Source: Chitinophagaceae bacterium (GTDB lineage: Bacteria; Bacteroidota; Bacteroidia; Chitinophagales; Chitinophagaceae). From it: 64,000 bases of DNA. Each line of letters starts with the position of its first letter. Within the stretch, counting starts at the first letter, position 1. The translations under genes were made by a program, and so were the position numbers. The stretch covers positions 744,001 through 808,000 of the forward strand of contig JADKKA010000019.1 of NCBI GenBank assembly GCA_016720745.1. The letters are read 5' to 3'. The notes under the pieces are model-generated. The model searched no databases. It had not been told where the DNA came from and saw nothing but the letters and a program-made list of their open reading frames with translations. Shown here in pieces: positions 24,085 to 32,868 of this stretch.

Positions 24085-25310
24085 ATATAGTGCATGATCA
24101 GGTTCACCGCACCTGTATTGCGCTGTACGTATTGCCCCGCCCCGGCAGCCATTTCTTCATAAGCTGCTGATGTACTAATTAAATCCTGTAATTGGTCGGC
24201 CATCTGATCACCATCCTTTACTGCGCTGGCACCTCCGACAGCAACCAGACCAATGGCTTCACTGTACTTGGTATAAAAGGGCCCAAAGAATACCGGTCGG
24301 GAATAAACAGCGGCTTCCAGCACATTATGGATCCCACTTTTTTTGAGTCCGCCGCCAACATAACAAATCCAGGCATAACGATAGAGCCTGGACAGCATCC
24401 CCACATTATCAATGATCAGGAATCGGGAATTGTTTGGATGATTGTTCATGGCAGAAAAACGGATAGCACCCGGAAACAGGTTGTCTAAATACACCAGGTG
24501 TTTTTCACTGATTTCATGCGGGGCAATCAGGAGCTTAATATTGGTATTTTCCAGCCGGCTCATTGCCGTTTTCAATAATGCTTCATCCTCCGGCCAGCTG
24601 CTGCCGGCTACGATTAAGCGGCAATTGACTGCAAATTGTTCTATTTGCGGAATGGGTTGCCAGCCAGCGGCAATGGCACTGACTCTGTCGAACCGGGTGT
24701 CACCGGATATACTGCTAATGGAACCCAGGCCAATTTCCAGGATCAGATCCAGTGAAGATTGGGTTTGTACAAAAAGATGGTCGAAACGGGAAAGGATTTT
24801 TCGCTGCAGACCGCCATACCATTTAAAAAAAGACATATCCCTTCTGAATAAAGCCGATATCAGCAAAACAGGGATCTGCCGGTATTTGATTTTCTTTAGA
24901 TAGTAGTACCAGAATTCATATTTCACAAAAACAACCAGTACGGGCTGAACAATTTCCAGGAATTGACGGGCATTGGATGGCCCATCCATCGGCAGGTAAA
25001 AAACCCAGTCGGCCCCTTTGTAATCTTTTTGAACCTCGTACCCCGAGGGCGAGAAAAAGGTCAGCAGGATGCGGTGTCCGGGATAGGTAATTTTAAGGGC
25101 TTCCATGACCGGGCGGCCCTGTTCAAATTCGCCCAGAGAAGCGCAATGCATCCAAATGATTTTTTGGCCCGGGGGGATAGCATCCTGCATCCGGGCTAAA
25201 ATATGCCTTCGACCATCAACCCATTTTTTTGCCTTGGGATTGAAAAGCGATGCCACCCGGATACCAATCCGGAAAAAAAGCAGGAAAATATTGTATAAAA
25301 CGACTGACAA
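24057..25310 (-). CDS. waaA: 3-deoxy-D-manno-octulosonic acid (Kdo) transferase
   Basis: A 417-aa membrane-anchored glycosyltransferase that adds Kdo to lipid A precursors at the inner membrane. The N-terminal hydrophobic segment (VVLYNIFLLFFRIGIRVASL) is the usual anchor. The Kdo-transferase N-domain follows (IWMHCASLGEFEQGRPVME, ILLTFFSPSGYEV, VVFVKYEFWYYYL), then a GT-B nucleotide-binding half (LIVAGSSWPEDEALL, APHEIS, VGGGLKKSGIHNVLEAA, GPFYTKYSEA). It shows that the organism makes a Kdo-containing LPS. It is divergent from the nucleotide-sugar operon and overlaps the preceding gene tail-to-tail. Confidence 0.93.
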   Translation of the reverse strand: MSVVLYNIFLLFFRIGIRVASLFNPKAKKWVDGRRHILARMQDAIPPGQKIIWMHCASLGEFEQGRPVMEALKITYPGHRILLTFFSPSGYEVQKDYKGADWVFYLPMDGPSNARQFLEIVQPVLVVFVKYEFWYYYLKKIKYRQIPVLLISALFRRDMSFFKWYGGLQRKILSRFDHLFVQTQSSLDLILEIGLGSISSISGDTRFDRVSAIAAGWQPIPQIEQFAVNCRLIVAGSSWPEDEALLKTAMSRLENTNIKLLIAPHEISEKHLVYLDNLFPGAIRFSAMNNHPNNSRFLIIDNVGMLSRLYRYAWICYVGGGLKKSGIHNVLEAAVYSRPVFFGPFYTKYSEAIGLVAVGGASAVKDGDQMADQLQDLISTSAAYEEMAAGAGQYVQRNTGAVNLIMHYIQENRLLTS

Positions 25311-25332
25311 CCTGTTGGAAATTAATCAGCAG

Positions 25333-25340
25333 CAAATGTA
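25333..25340 (-). promoter_or_regulatory. -7 element for waaA
   Basis: On the minus strand TACATTTG, an exact TAnnTTTG match, 22 bases upstream of the waaA ATG. It is 30 bases from the divergent motif at 25371. Confidence 0.45.
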
Positions 25341-25370
25341 AAAGCAATCGGTAAACTATCCTTAATTTAC

Positions 25371-25378
25371 TATTTTTG
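25371..25378 (+). promoter_or_regulatory. -7 element for the nucleotide-sugar operon
   Basis: TATTTTTG, an exact TAnnTTTG match, 27 bases upstream of the first ATG of the six-gene operon 25406-31576. Confidence 0.5.
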
Positions 25379-25405
25379 CGGCGCTTATCTTTTTAAACCT
25401 AGCCC

Positions 25406-26536
25406 ATGCGACCTATCCAGATGGTGGATACCAAAACCCAGTATCACAAGATCAAACCAGCCGTGGACCAGGCCGTCATGGAAGTGATGGAAAGCACGGC
25501 CTTTATCAATGGAAAGGCCGTACAGGATTTTGCTGCCGATTTATCATCTTATCTCGGTGTAAAACATACCATCCCCTGCGCGAACGGAACAGATGCCCTT
25601 CAAATTGCCATGATGGCGCTGGGATTGCAACCGGGAGATGAAATCATTACCCCTTCTTTTACCTATATCGCTACGACAGAGGTCATCGCTTTGTTGCGCC
25701 TTACCCCTGTATTTGTGGAAGTGGACCCAAAGACATTTTGTATTGATCCGGCGGCCATTGAAAAAGCGATTACGCCGCGTACAAAGGCCATTGTGCCTGT
25801 TCATTTGTACGGGCAGGCTGCTCCCATGGAACAAATCATGGAGATTGCTGAGAAGCATGGACTCTATGTAATCGAAGACAATGCGCAGGCCATCGGCTGT
25901 GAATATATTTTTGAAAATGGCACCCGCCAAAAAACCGGGACCATTGGGCATATCGGAGCAACTTCCTTTTATCCTTCCAAAAACCTGGGCGCTTTTGGTG
26001 ATGGCGGTGCCATCTTTACCAATGATGATGAACTGGCAGCCCGGATGAAAATGATTGCCAATCACGGGCAAAGCCGACAGTATTATCATGATGTAGTGGG
26101 CTGCAATAGCCGTTTGGACTCCATTCAGGCTGCGATACTTGGTATCAAACTAAAGCACCTGGATGAATATGCCAGTGCACGTCAGCAGGCTGCCGCTTAT
26201 TACGATCAGGCATTTGCCGGACATCCTGCCATTACAACACCCGCCCTGGCTGCTTATTCCAGTCATGTGTATCATCAGTACACGATTTTAATGGAAGGAG
26301 TGGACCGGGAAGGACTAAAAAAGTACCTGGCAGAAAAGGGCATACCGGCCATGATTTATTATCCGGTTCCCGGGCACCGGCAAAAAATGTTTGAACAGTT
26401 CAATGTGGCTTCACTGGATTTGCCGGTGACTGACTGGCTCACCCAAAGAGTAATTTCCCTGCCCATCCATACAGAACTGGATGAGGAGCAGCTGGCCTAT
26501 ATTACCTCCCATATACTGGCATACATCAACCAATAA
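25406..26536 (+). CDS. DegT/DnrJ/EryC1/StrS-family sugar aminotransferase
   Basis: A 376-aa PLP-dependent enzyme that transfers an amino group to a keto-sugar nucleotide. Seen: the N-terminal KTQYHKIKPAVDQAV, cofactor-binding CANGTDALQIAMMAL, the PSFTYIATTEV loop, VIEDNAQAIGCEY, the Schiff-base Lys192 in FYPSKNLGAFGDGGA, and the substrate region HGQSRQYYHDVVGCNSRLD. Members act in cell-surface polysaccharide and O-antigen synthesis, for example on UDP-3-keto-GlcNAcA or dTDP-4-keto-6-deoxyglucose. Which substrate applies is not readable; the nearby NDP-sugar dehydrogenases are consistent with a uronic-acid derivative. First gene of the operon. Confidence 0.92.
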   Translation: MRPIQMVDTKTQYHKIKPAVDQAVMEVMESTAFINGKAVQDFAADLSSYLGVKHTIPCANGTDALQIAMMALGLQPGDEIITPSFTYIATTEVIALLRLTPVFVEVDPKTFCIDPAAIEKAITPRTKAIVPVHLYGQAAPMEQIMEIAEKHGLYVIEDNAQAIGCEYIFENGTRQKTGTIGHIGATSFYPSKNLGAFGDGGAIFTNDDELAARMKMIANHGQSRQYYHDVVGCNSRLDSIQAAILGIKLKHLDEYASARQQAAAYYDQAFAGHPAITTPALAAYSSHVYHQYTILMEGVDREGLKKYLAEKGIPAMIYYPVPGHRQKMFEQFNVASLDLPVTDWLTQRVISLPIHTELDEEQLAYITSHILAYINQ

Positions 26537-26545
26537 AAACTGATT

Positions 26546-27856
26546 ATGAAAATAGCTGTGATAGGCACTGGTTATGTAGGACTGGTTACAGGTACCTGTT
26601 TTGCAGAAACCGGTAATGATGTAACCTGTGTGGATATAGATGTGACGAAAGTGAATAAGCTGAATAACGGCGAAATCACAATCTATGAACCCGGGCTGGA
26701 GAAATTATTTCTTCGCAACCGAAAAGAAAACCGGCTTCATTTTACCACCAGCCTGGCCGATGCTGTTAAAGAGGCTGTTATTATTTTCCTGGCCCTGCCC
26801 ACTCCTCCGGGTGAAGATGGTTCAGCCGATCTCCGTTATATCCTGGGTGTCGCAACTGATCTGGGAAAAATCATCAGTGAATACAAAGTAATAGTAGATA
26901 AAAGCACCGTGCCCGTAGGTACGGCTGATAAAGTAAGAAGGGCAATTGCCGCAGGGTACAAAGGGGAATTTGACGTGGTGAGCAACCCTGAATTCCTGCG
27001 GGAAGGTGTAGCAGTGGAAGATTTTATGAAACCCGACCGCGTGGTCATTGGCTGCAGTTCTGAGCGGGCCAGAAAACTGATGGGTGATTTGTATGCACCC
27101 TTTGTAAGGCAGGGCAACCCGGTGATCTTTATGGATGAACGTTCTGCCGAACTCACCAAGTACGCTGCCAATTCATTCCTGGCCATGAAGATTTCTTTCA
27201 TGAATGAAATTGCCCGCCTTTGTGAACGACTGGATGCAGATGTGGATATGGTGCGAAAAGGGATCGGTACTGACGAGCGGATTGGTAAACGATTCTTATT
27301 TCCCGGAATCGGTTATGGGGGCAGTTGTTTCCCCAAAGATGTACAGGCCCTGGTCAGATCAGCTACAGAAACAAACTATGATTTTGAGATTCTCGAGGCA
27401 GTGATGAAGGTTAACGAAGCCCAGAAACTGCACTTGCTGCCCGGTATCCGTGCCTATTTCAATGGTCAGCTCAGCGGTAAACATTTCGCGTTATGGGGAC
27501 TGGCTTTCAAGCCCAATACTGATGATATCAGGGAAGCACCAGCTTTATATATCATTGATGCCTTGTTAAAAGAAGGGGCTACTATTTCAGTGTTTGATCC
27601 GGAAGCCATGCGCAATGTGAAACAGGAACTGGGTGACCGGGTACAATATGCCGGCAGTCAGTATGAAACCCTTGACAATGCAGATGCCCTGATCATTGCA
27701 ACCGAATGGAATGAATTCAGGACGCCTGATTTTTCGAGGATTGCCACATCCCTGAAAAACAAGGCTATCTTCGATGGGCGAAACCTGTTTGACCTGTCTG
27801 TCATGCGTGAACTTGGATTTTATTACCAGAGTGTGGGAAGGGCCATCATAAAATAA
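26546..27856 (+). CDS. ugd: UDP-glucose 6-dehydrogenase
   Basis: A 436-aa NAD-dependent enzyme that oxidises UDP-glucose twice to UDP-glucuronate. The Rossmann motif is GTGYVGLVTGTCFAETG at the N-terminus; VDKSTVPVGTADKV and NPEFLREGVAVEDF are family blocks. The catalytic thiol is Cys261 in GYGGSCFPKDV, and the C-terminal UDP-binding domain starts near residue 315 (FALWGLAFKPNTDDIREAP). It lies 9 bases after the aminotransferase gene and 5 bases before the decarboxylase gene that would use its product. Confidence 0.95.
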   Translation: MKIAVIGTGYVGLVTGTCFAETGNDVTCVDIDVTKVNKLNNGEITIYEPGLEKLFLRNRKENRLHFTTSLADAVKEAVIIFLALPTPPGEDGSADLRYILGVATDLGKIISEYKVIVDKSTVPVGTADKVRRAIAAGYKGEFDVVSNPEFLREGVAVEDFMKPDRVVIGCSSERARKLMGDLYAPFVRQGNPVIFMDERSAELTKYAANSFLAMKISFMNEIARLCERLDADVDMVRKGIGTDERIGKRFLFPGIGYGGSCFPKDVQALVRSATETNYDFEILEAVMKVNEAQKLHLLPGIRAYFNGQLSGKHFALWGLAFKPNTDDIREAPALYIIDALLKEGATISVFDPEAMRNVKQELGDRVQYAGSQYETLDNADALIIATEWNEFRTPDFSRIATSLKNKAIFDGRNLFDLSVMRELGFYYQSVGRAIIK

Positions 27857-27861
27857 CAACT

Positions 27862-28845
27862 ATGGAACGCAAAAGAGTTTTAATCACCGGCGCCGCCGGA
27901 TTCCTGGGATCTCATCTTTGTGACCGTTTTATTAAAGAAGGATACCATGTCATCGGAATGGATAACCTGATTACAGGAGACCTGGCGAATATCCAGCATC
28001 TCTTTAAGCTGGAGCAATTTGAGTTTTATCACCATGATGTAACCAAATTCATTCATGTACCGGGTAACCTGGATTATATCCTTCACTTTGCGTCTCCGGC
28101 GAGTCCGATCGATTATCTGAAAATTCCCATACAAACACTGAAAGTGGGCGCCATGGGAACTCATAATTGCCTGGGGCTTGCCAAAGCAAAAAAGGCAAGA
28201 ATCCTGGTGGCCAGTACCAGTGAGGTCTACGGTGACCCGATGGTTCACCCGCAAACAGAGGAATACTGGGGAAATGTAAACCCCGTTGGTCCCCGCGGAG
28301 TTTATGATGAAGCCAAACGATACATGGAGTCTATCACGAGGGCATATTATACTTTTCATGGAGTAGAGACAAGGATTGTACGGATATTTAATACCTATGG
28401 ACCAAGGATGCGATTGAATGACGGAAGGGCATTGCCGGCCTTTATCGGACAGGCTTTGAGGGGAGAGGATCTTACTGTATTCGGGGATGGGTCACAAACC
28501 AGAAGTTTTTGTTATGTCGATGACCTGATTGAAGGAATCTACCGTTTACTGCTGAGTGATTATTCTATGCCGGTGAATGTGGGTAATCCCAATGAAATCT
28601 CTCTGAAAGACTTTGCAGAAGAAGTGCTGGCCCTGACTGGAAATAAAGTGAAGATTATTTATAAACCACTCCCGGTGGATGATCCAAAGCAAAGACAACC
28701 GGATATCACCAAAGCAAAGAGTATACTGGGCTGGGAGCCCAAAGTAGGAAGAAAAGAAGGGTTACAGGTAACCTATGATTATTTCCGTTCATTACCCACG
28801 GAAGAATGGAATAAGCAACCCAAAGAATTCATCAGCAATAAATAA
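27862..28845 (+). CDS. UDP-glucuronate decarboxylase (UDP-xylose synthase), SDR family
   Basis: A 327-aa extended short-chain dehydrogenase. The NAD motif is TGAAGFLGSHLCD; the catalytic YxxxK is YDEAKRYME. UXS marks are HFASPASPIDYLKIPIQTLK, the STSEVYGDP strand, GPRGVYDEAKRY and RIFNTYGPRM. It converts UDP-glucuronate into UDP-xylose. Directly downstream of ugd with a 5-base gap, which matches a two-step path from UDP-glucose to UDP-xylose. The preservation of the UXS-specific loop argues against a plain epimerase. Confidence 0.92.
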   Translation: MERKRVLITGAAGFLGSHLCDRFIKEGYHVIGMDNLITGDLANIQHLFKLEQFEFYHHDVTKFIHVPGNLDYILHFASPASPIDYLKIPIQTLKVGAMGTHNCLGLAKAKKARILVASTSEVYGDPMVHPQTEEYWGNVNPVGPRGVYDEAKRYMESITRAYYTFHGVETRIVRIFNTYGPRMRLNDGRALPAFIGQALRGEDLTVFGDGSQTRSFCYVDDLIEGIYRLLLSDYSMPVNVGNPNEISLKDFAEEVLALTGNKVKIIYKPLPVDDPKQRQPDITKAKSILGWEPKVGRKEGLQVTYDYFRSLPTEEWNKQPKEFISNK

Positions 28846-28860
28846 AAGCAAGATTCTCTC

Positions 28861-30150
28861 ATGTACCAGGAACTCATTGATAAGAAGGCAAAGCTGGCTG
28901 TAATCGGCCTTGGTTATGTCGGATTGCCCATTGCGCTGGAATTTGCAAAAAGGATTTCTGTGATTGGCTTTGATATCAACCCCAAAAGGGTGGAGATGAT
29001 GAAGCAGGGCATCGATCCCAGTAATGAACTGGAAAAAGAAGCATTTGAGGGATGTGATATCACTTTCACTGATTCAATAGATGTTTTGCGGGAGGCCCGT
29101 TTTTTTGTAGTGGCCGTACCCACACCGGTTGATGAACATAATGTGCCCGATCTGACGCCTGTTAAAAAGGCTTCCGAGACCGTAGGCAAAGTGGTGAAGA
29201 AAGGCGATTATGTGGTTTTTGAATCCACCGTATACCCCGGTTGTACTGAAGAAGATTGCCTCCCGGTGATCGAAAAATTATCCGGGCTGAAAAATATTTC
29301 CGACTTCAAACTCGGCTACTCTCCGGAAAGAATTAACCCGGGTGATAAAAACCATACCCTGGCTTCCATTGTAAAAGTGGTATCAGGTTGTGATGCTGTA
29401 TCGCTCGAAGAAATTGCTAAAACCTATGAGCTGGTTGTCAAAGCTGGTGTCCATCGTGCTTCTTCCATCAAAGTGGCGGAAGCAGCAAAGATCATCGAGA
29501 ATACACAGCGTGACCTGAATATTGCCCTGATGAATGAACTGTCCATCATTTTCAATATGATGAATATTAATACCTATGAAGTACTGGAAGCAGCCGGGAC
29601 TAAATGGAATTTTCTGAAGTTCCAGCCGGGTTTAGTAGGTGGACATTGTATTGGAGTTGATCCTTATTATCTTACCTATAAAGCAAGCGAACTTGGGTAT
29701 GATGCAGAAGTGATCCTGGCCGGAAGGAATATCAATGATAATATGGCCAAGTATGTGGCCAAAACCGTAATCCAGCACATCATTAAAAATACCAGTGATG
29801 TGAAAGCTGCTAAAGTGCTGGTAAAAGGAGCCACATTCAAAGAAAACGTAAGTGATATACGTAACTCAAAAGTAGCGGATGTGGTAAAAGCACTTCAGTC
29901 CTATTATGTGAATGTGGATGTAGAAGATCCTTATGCTGATTCAGCAGAATTAAAACACGAGTATGGTTTCGAGCTCGCCCCCAGCACAGGGAATGACTAT
30001 GATGCGGTGATCATCACCGTGCCACATAATGAGTACAAAGACCTGGACGATGCCCATTTTGTGTCGATCACAAAACCGCACGGGATGATCGCAGATCTGA
30101 AGGGAATTTACCGGAATAAAATCTATAACAGAACTTACTGGAGTTTATAA
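28861..30150 (+). CDS. Nucleotide-sugar dehydrogenase, TviB/WbpO-like (UDP-N-acetylhexosamine type)
   Basis: A 429-aa enzyme of the same superfamily as Ugd but a different branch. N-terminal GLGYVGLPIALEFAK, VAVPTPVDEHNVPDLTPV, the ESTVYPGCTEE block, YSPERINPGDK, and catalytic Cys263 in LVGGHCIGVDPYYLTYKA. These are typical of TviB/VipA-like enzymes that make UDP-GalNAcA, or WbpA-like enzymes that make UDP-GlcNAcA. Start ATG 28861 lies 15 bases after the UXS stop. Together with Ugd it gives the operon two separate uronate precursors. Confidence 0.9.
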   Translation: MYQELIDKKAKLAVIGLGYVGLPIALEFAKRISVIGFDINPKRVEMMKQGIDPSNELEKEAFEGCDITFTDSIDVLREARFFVVAVPTPVDEHNVPDLTPVKKASETVGKVVKKGDYVVFESTVYPGCTEEDCLPVIEKLSGLKNISDFKLGYSPERINPGDKNHTLASIVKVVSGCDAVSLEEIAKTYELVVKAGVHRASSIKVAEAAKIIENTQRDLNIALMNELSIIFNMMNINTYEVLEAAGTKWNFLKFQPGLVGGHCIGVDPYYLTYKASELGYDAEVILAGRNINDNMAKYVAKTVIQHIIKNTSDVKAAKVLVKGATFKENVSDIRNSKVADVVKALQSYYVNVDVEDPYADSAELKHEYGFELAPSTGNDYDAVIITVPHNEYKDLDDAHFVSITKPHGMIADLKGIYRNKIYNRTYWSL

Positions 30151-30152
30151 TC

Positions 30153-30713
30153 ATGCCATTTACAGCTACAGAAATACCAGGATTAATGTTGTTTGAACCT
30201 ACTGTTTTTGAAGACAGCAGGGGTTATTTTTTTGAATCATACAACGAAAAAACATTCTGCGACCAGGGTTTTGATATCCGCTGGGTGCAGGATAACCAGT
30301 CTTCTTCACAGTTTGGCGTTATCAGAGGGCTGCATTACCAGCTTCCGCCATACGCGCAAACCAAACTGGTAAGGGTTATTCGGGGGAAAATCCTGGATGT
30401 GGCAGTGGATATCCGAAAAGGCTCACCCAGCTTCGGGAAAGCCTATTCAAAAGTATTATCTGCTAAAAACAGGAGACAATTGCTGATTCCAAAAGGATTT
30501 GCACATGGCTTTTCGGTGCTGAGTGAAAAAGCCGAAGTGATGTACAAGTGCGATGCGTTTTACAACAAGGAATCGGAAGCGGGGATCATTTATAATGATG
30601 CAGAACTGCATATTGACTGGCGCTTGCCGGATGAAGCGAAACTGATTTCTGATAAGGATTTGCAACTTCCAACCTTTGCCCAGTGTATGAACAGCTTTGT
30701 ATTTGAAGGCTGA
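30153..30713 (+). CDS. rfbC: dTDP-4-dehydrorhamnose 3,5-epimerase
   Basis: A 186-aa cupin-fold enzyme that epimerises dTDP-4-keto-6-deoxyglucose at C3 and C5. Signature segments: FEDSRGYFFESYNEK, VQDNQSSSQFGVIRGLHYQ (with the catalytic His), VRVIRGKILDVAVDIRKGSP, LIPKGFAHGFSVLS and VMYKCDAFYNKESEAGI. It begins 2 bases after the dehydrogenase stop and its stop overlaps the rfbD start (TGATG), so translation is coupled. The first two rhamnose genes (rfbA, rfbB) are not in the window. Confidence 0.95.
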   Translation: MPFTATEIPGLMLFEPTVFEDSRGYFFESYNEKTFCDQGFDIRWVQDNQSSSQFGVIRGLHYQLPPYAQTKLVRVIRGKILDVAVDIRKGSPSFGKAYSKVLSAKNRRQLLIPKGFAHGFSVLSEKAEVMYKCDAFYNKESEAGIIYNDAELHIDWRLPDEAKLISDKDLQLPTFAQCMNSFVFEG

Positions 30714-31576
30714 TGGTAATGAAACAAAAAATACTGGTGACCGGTGCTAATGGCCAACTGGGTAAAGAACTCAGGCAATTGGCGGAAAATTATCCCGGCT
30801 ATGAATTCGTCTTCCTCGGGAGGGAGGATCTTCCCATCCATCATTTTGAAATGCTGCGGCATTATTTCGGATTGTACCACCCCGCCTTCCTGATCAATTG
30901 CGCAGCTTATACAGCCGTTGACCGTGCTGAATCAGAAAAAGATATAGCCTTCCAGGTCAACGGAGAGGCAGTGGGGGTGATGGCAGCGGTATGCAAACAA
31001 TTCGCTACAAAACTGATTCATATTTCAACCGATTATGTGTTTGATGGCAAGGCCAGTCAGCCTTATAAAGAATCAGATGCTGTTAATCCGCAATCAGTTT
31101 ATGGAACTTCCAAACTGGAAGGGGAAAGACAGGCCTTATTGTATAACCCTGAAACGCTGATCATCCGGACTTCCTGGGTGTATTCTGAGTATGGGAAGAA
31201 TTTTGTAAAGACCATGCTAAAGCTGATGGCAGAGAAAGATATTATTCAGGTAGTGAATGATCAGTTTGGATCACCCACTTATGCGGCTGATCTGGCCGCC
31301 GTGATTCTTCATATCATTGGGTCGTATAAATGGGAGCCGGGCATTTATCATTACAGCAATGAGGGGGTGATCAGCTGGTTTGATTTTGCCACAGAAATTG
31401 CAAAGTATACAGGTAGTAAGTGTAAGGTAAACCCCATCCCAACTTCGGCCTATCCAACTCCGGCAAAGCGGCCGGGATGGTCGGTGCTCGATCACCAAAA
31501 AATAATGGAGGTGTATGAAATAGCTGTCAGGCCCTGGAAGGAAAGTTTGCATGCATGCCTGAAGCGACTGAAATAA
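30713..31576 (+). CDS. rfbD: dTDP-4-dehydrorhamnose reductase
   Basis: A 287-aa SDR enzyme that makes dTDP-L-rhamnose from the RfbC product with NAD(P)H. It has the nucleotide motif TGANGQLGKELRQLA, INCAAYTAVDRAESE, the STDYVFDG strand, catalytic YGTSKLEGE, and RTSWVYSEYGKNFVKTML. The ATG at 30713 overlaps the rfbC stop; an ATG two codons later (30719) is equally possible. Last gene of the operon, closed by a hairpin terminator. Confidence 0.95.
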   Translation: MVMKQKILVTGANGQLGKELRQLAENYPGYEFVFLGREDLPIHHFEMLRHYFGLYHPAFLINCAAYTAVDRAESEKDIAFQVNGEAVGVMAAVCKQFATKLIHISTDYVFDGKASQPYKESDAVNPQSVYGTSKLEGERQALLYNPETLIIRTSWVYSEYGKNFVKTMLKLMAEKDIIQVVNDQFGSPTYAADLAAVILHIIGSYKWEPGIYHYSNEGVISWFDFATEIAKYTGSKCKVNPIPTSAYPTPAKRPGWSVLDHQKIMEVYEIAVRPWKESLHACLKRLK

Positions 31577-31579
31577 AAA

Positions 31580-31600
31580 AAACCGTTTTCCGGTTTCTTT
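31580..31600 (+). terminator. Terminator after the nucleotide-sugar operon
   Basis: A 6-bp stem (31580-31585 with 31591-31596), T-rich loop, preceded by an A-run and followed by CTTTC. A second hairpin at 31611-31633 (7-bp arms AAACTGA/TCAGTTT) may serve the convergent cold-shock gene. Confidence 0.65.
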
Positions 31601-31646
31601 CAATTGAAATAAACTGACAATGATGATCAGTTTACATTAATAATCT

Positions 31647-32099
31647 TTATGTATTTCTGGATAGCAGGATGGCGCTGTAGCCTCTGGGGCCACGTTCAAC
31701 CTGAAATTTTACTTTGTCTGATTCCTCTACCTGTTCCAGCATGTCTTTTATATGGAAGAAGATTCGTTCATTGCTGACGTCTTCATTGATAAAGCCGAAG
31801 CCTTTGGCTTTGTTGAAAAAACTGACAGTACCTGTTCTGAAGCTGTCCTCTGAAGAAAATTCCTGTTTGGGTACACCGATCTGGATGTCTTCCTGTAAGA
31901 ATACTTTTTTCCTGGATGGATCCGGGGGTGTGCTGCTGAGATTGCCATTTTCATCAAGATAAGCCATCATCCCTTCAAGGGAGTTGCCATCTCTTTTATT
32001 GGCTTTCCGGTCCTCCTGTTTAATTTTTTTATCCTGTTTCTGTTTTAATCTCTTTTTTTCTTTCTCTTTTTTACTATAGGTTTCTTTTGATTTCGCCAT
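31647..32099 (-). CDS. Cold-shock-domain protein with Lys-rich N-terminal extension
   Basis: A 150-aa protein. Residues 1-40 are extremely basic (KKEKEKKRLKQKQDKKIKQ) and likely unstructured, followed by an acidic linker and a C-terminal cold-shock domain (about 85-150) with RNP1-like KGFGFI and RNP2-like IFFHI. This domain binds single-stranded RNA or DNA and can melt mRNA structure. The long charged extension is unlike the 70-aa CspA type. A conserved position near an RRM protein and a DEAD-box helicase suggests a joint RNA-remodelling role in cold or stress. The upstream spacer has two direct repeats of TGCAATGTAA. Confidence 0.88.
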   Translation of the reverse strand: MAKSKETYSKKEKEKKRLKQKQDKKIKQEDRKANKRDGNSLEGMMAYLDENGNLSSTPPDPSRKKVFLQEDIQIGVPKQEFSSEDSFRTGTVSFFNKAKGFGFINEDVSNERIFFHIKDMLEQVEESDKVKFQVERGPRGYSAILLSRNT

Positions 32100-32205
32100 A
32101 TTGAAATGATTGTTTTAAATGATCCCGCTTGATTGTCAGGTACAAAGAAAAGCAGTCCGGGGAAAAATATACCTGCCTTTGGCGACCAGCTGGGTCAGCC
32201 ATTAC

Positions 32206-32236
32206 TGCAATGTAACCAAATCCGGGTGCAATGTAA
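32206..32236 (-). promoter_or_regulatory. Spaced direct repeat upstream of the cold-shock gene
   Basis: TGCAATGTAA occurs at 32206-32215 and again at 32227-32236, exactly 21 bp apart, which is two helical turns. This is the spacing expected for two protein-binding half-sites on one face of the DNA. It lies about 110-140 bp upstream of the cold-shock-domain ATG. No regulator is identified. Confidence 0.35.
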
Positions 32237-32279
32237 AAGTTTTATTTGCACAGTTTGTCACTGTTCCTCGCCCATTGTT

Positions 32280-32534
32280 TCAGGGTTTGTGCTCGAGCCG
32301 GGTGAATTCTGAGCCATTGAAAATCCTTGCAAGGCTTTCGTTGTGGTTGTTCTTGTATTCCTCAATATGTGTTTCACTCACAATTCGCCAGAGGTTTTTA
32401 CGACTCAGTTCCTGGAAGTCGGAAGTTTTGATAAAAAGTCCGACGATCGGGTTTCTGGTTTTGAACCTGATCTCAAATAAAGGATTAGCGGCTTGCTTTT
32501 TTTGCAAAATGTCTGTTATCTGTTCGTTTGTCAT
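32280..32534 (-). CDS. Small conserved protein of unknown function
   Basis: An 84-aa basic cytosolic protein (TNEQITDILQKKQAANPLFEIRF then KTRNPIVGLFIKTSDFQEL and NLWRIVSETHIEEY). No signal, membrane helix or known motif. The ATG at 32534 is chosen because residues upstream in the same frame look non-coding and overlap the next gene. The sequence has the appearance of short Bacteroidota-specific proteins found with RNA-binding genes. It lies 31 bases downstream of the gene at 32566 on the same strand. Confidence 0.6.
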   Translation of the reverse strand: MTNEQITDILQKKQAANPLFEIRFKTRNPIVGLFIKTSDFQELSRKNLWRIVSETHIEEYKNNHNESLARIFNGSEFTRLEHKP

Positions 32535-32565
32535 TAGATGAAATATTTGATTAGAATAATTTCTT

Positions 32566-32841
32566 TTATACCGGCAGTGCCAGTTTCCTGAGCCAGTTGA
32601 AAACGGCGACTTCACTTTTGGCATCTTCAGGTAACTCGTCCAGGATTCTCCTTTCAATCGTTTTGCCTTCTTTCAGTGAAACCCTTTCAGAAAGGGAACT
32701 GTAAAAGTTGATCAGGAAAAGCACCTGGTTGCCATTGTTTTTATCAAATCGTCTACGGCTGGGTTGTCCTGTATACAGGTGTTCATCACCGGTTGCCCAG
32801 TGATAATGCCCTCCGTCGAGATCCTGTTTCAAGAACTGCAT
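32566..32841 (-). CDS. Small protein of unknown function
   Basis: A 91-aa cytosolic protein (DLDGGHYHWATGDEHLYTGQ, FDKNNGNQVLFLINFYSSL, KTIERRILDELPEDAKSEVA). No recognised domain. The gene lies between the fasciclin-type gene and the 84-aa gene, all leftward with gaps of about 30 bases, which suggests one operon. Confidence 0.6.
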   Translation of the reverse strand: MQFLKQDLDGGHYHWATGDEHLYTGQPSRRRFDKNNGNQVLFLINFYSSLSERVSLKEGKTIERRILDELPEDAKSEVAVFNWLRKLALPV

Positions 32842-32868
32842 AAAAGATTTTTACTTAGCTTCATTCCC

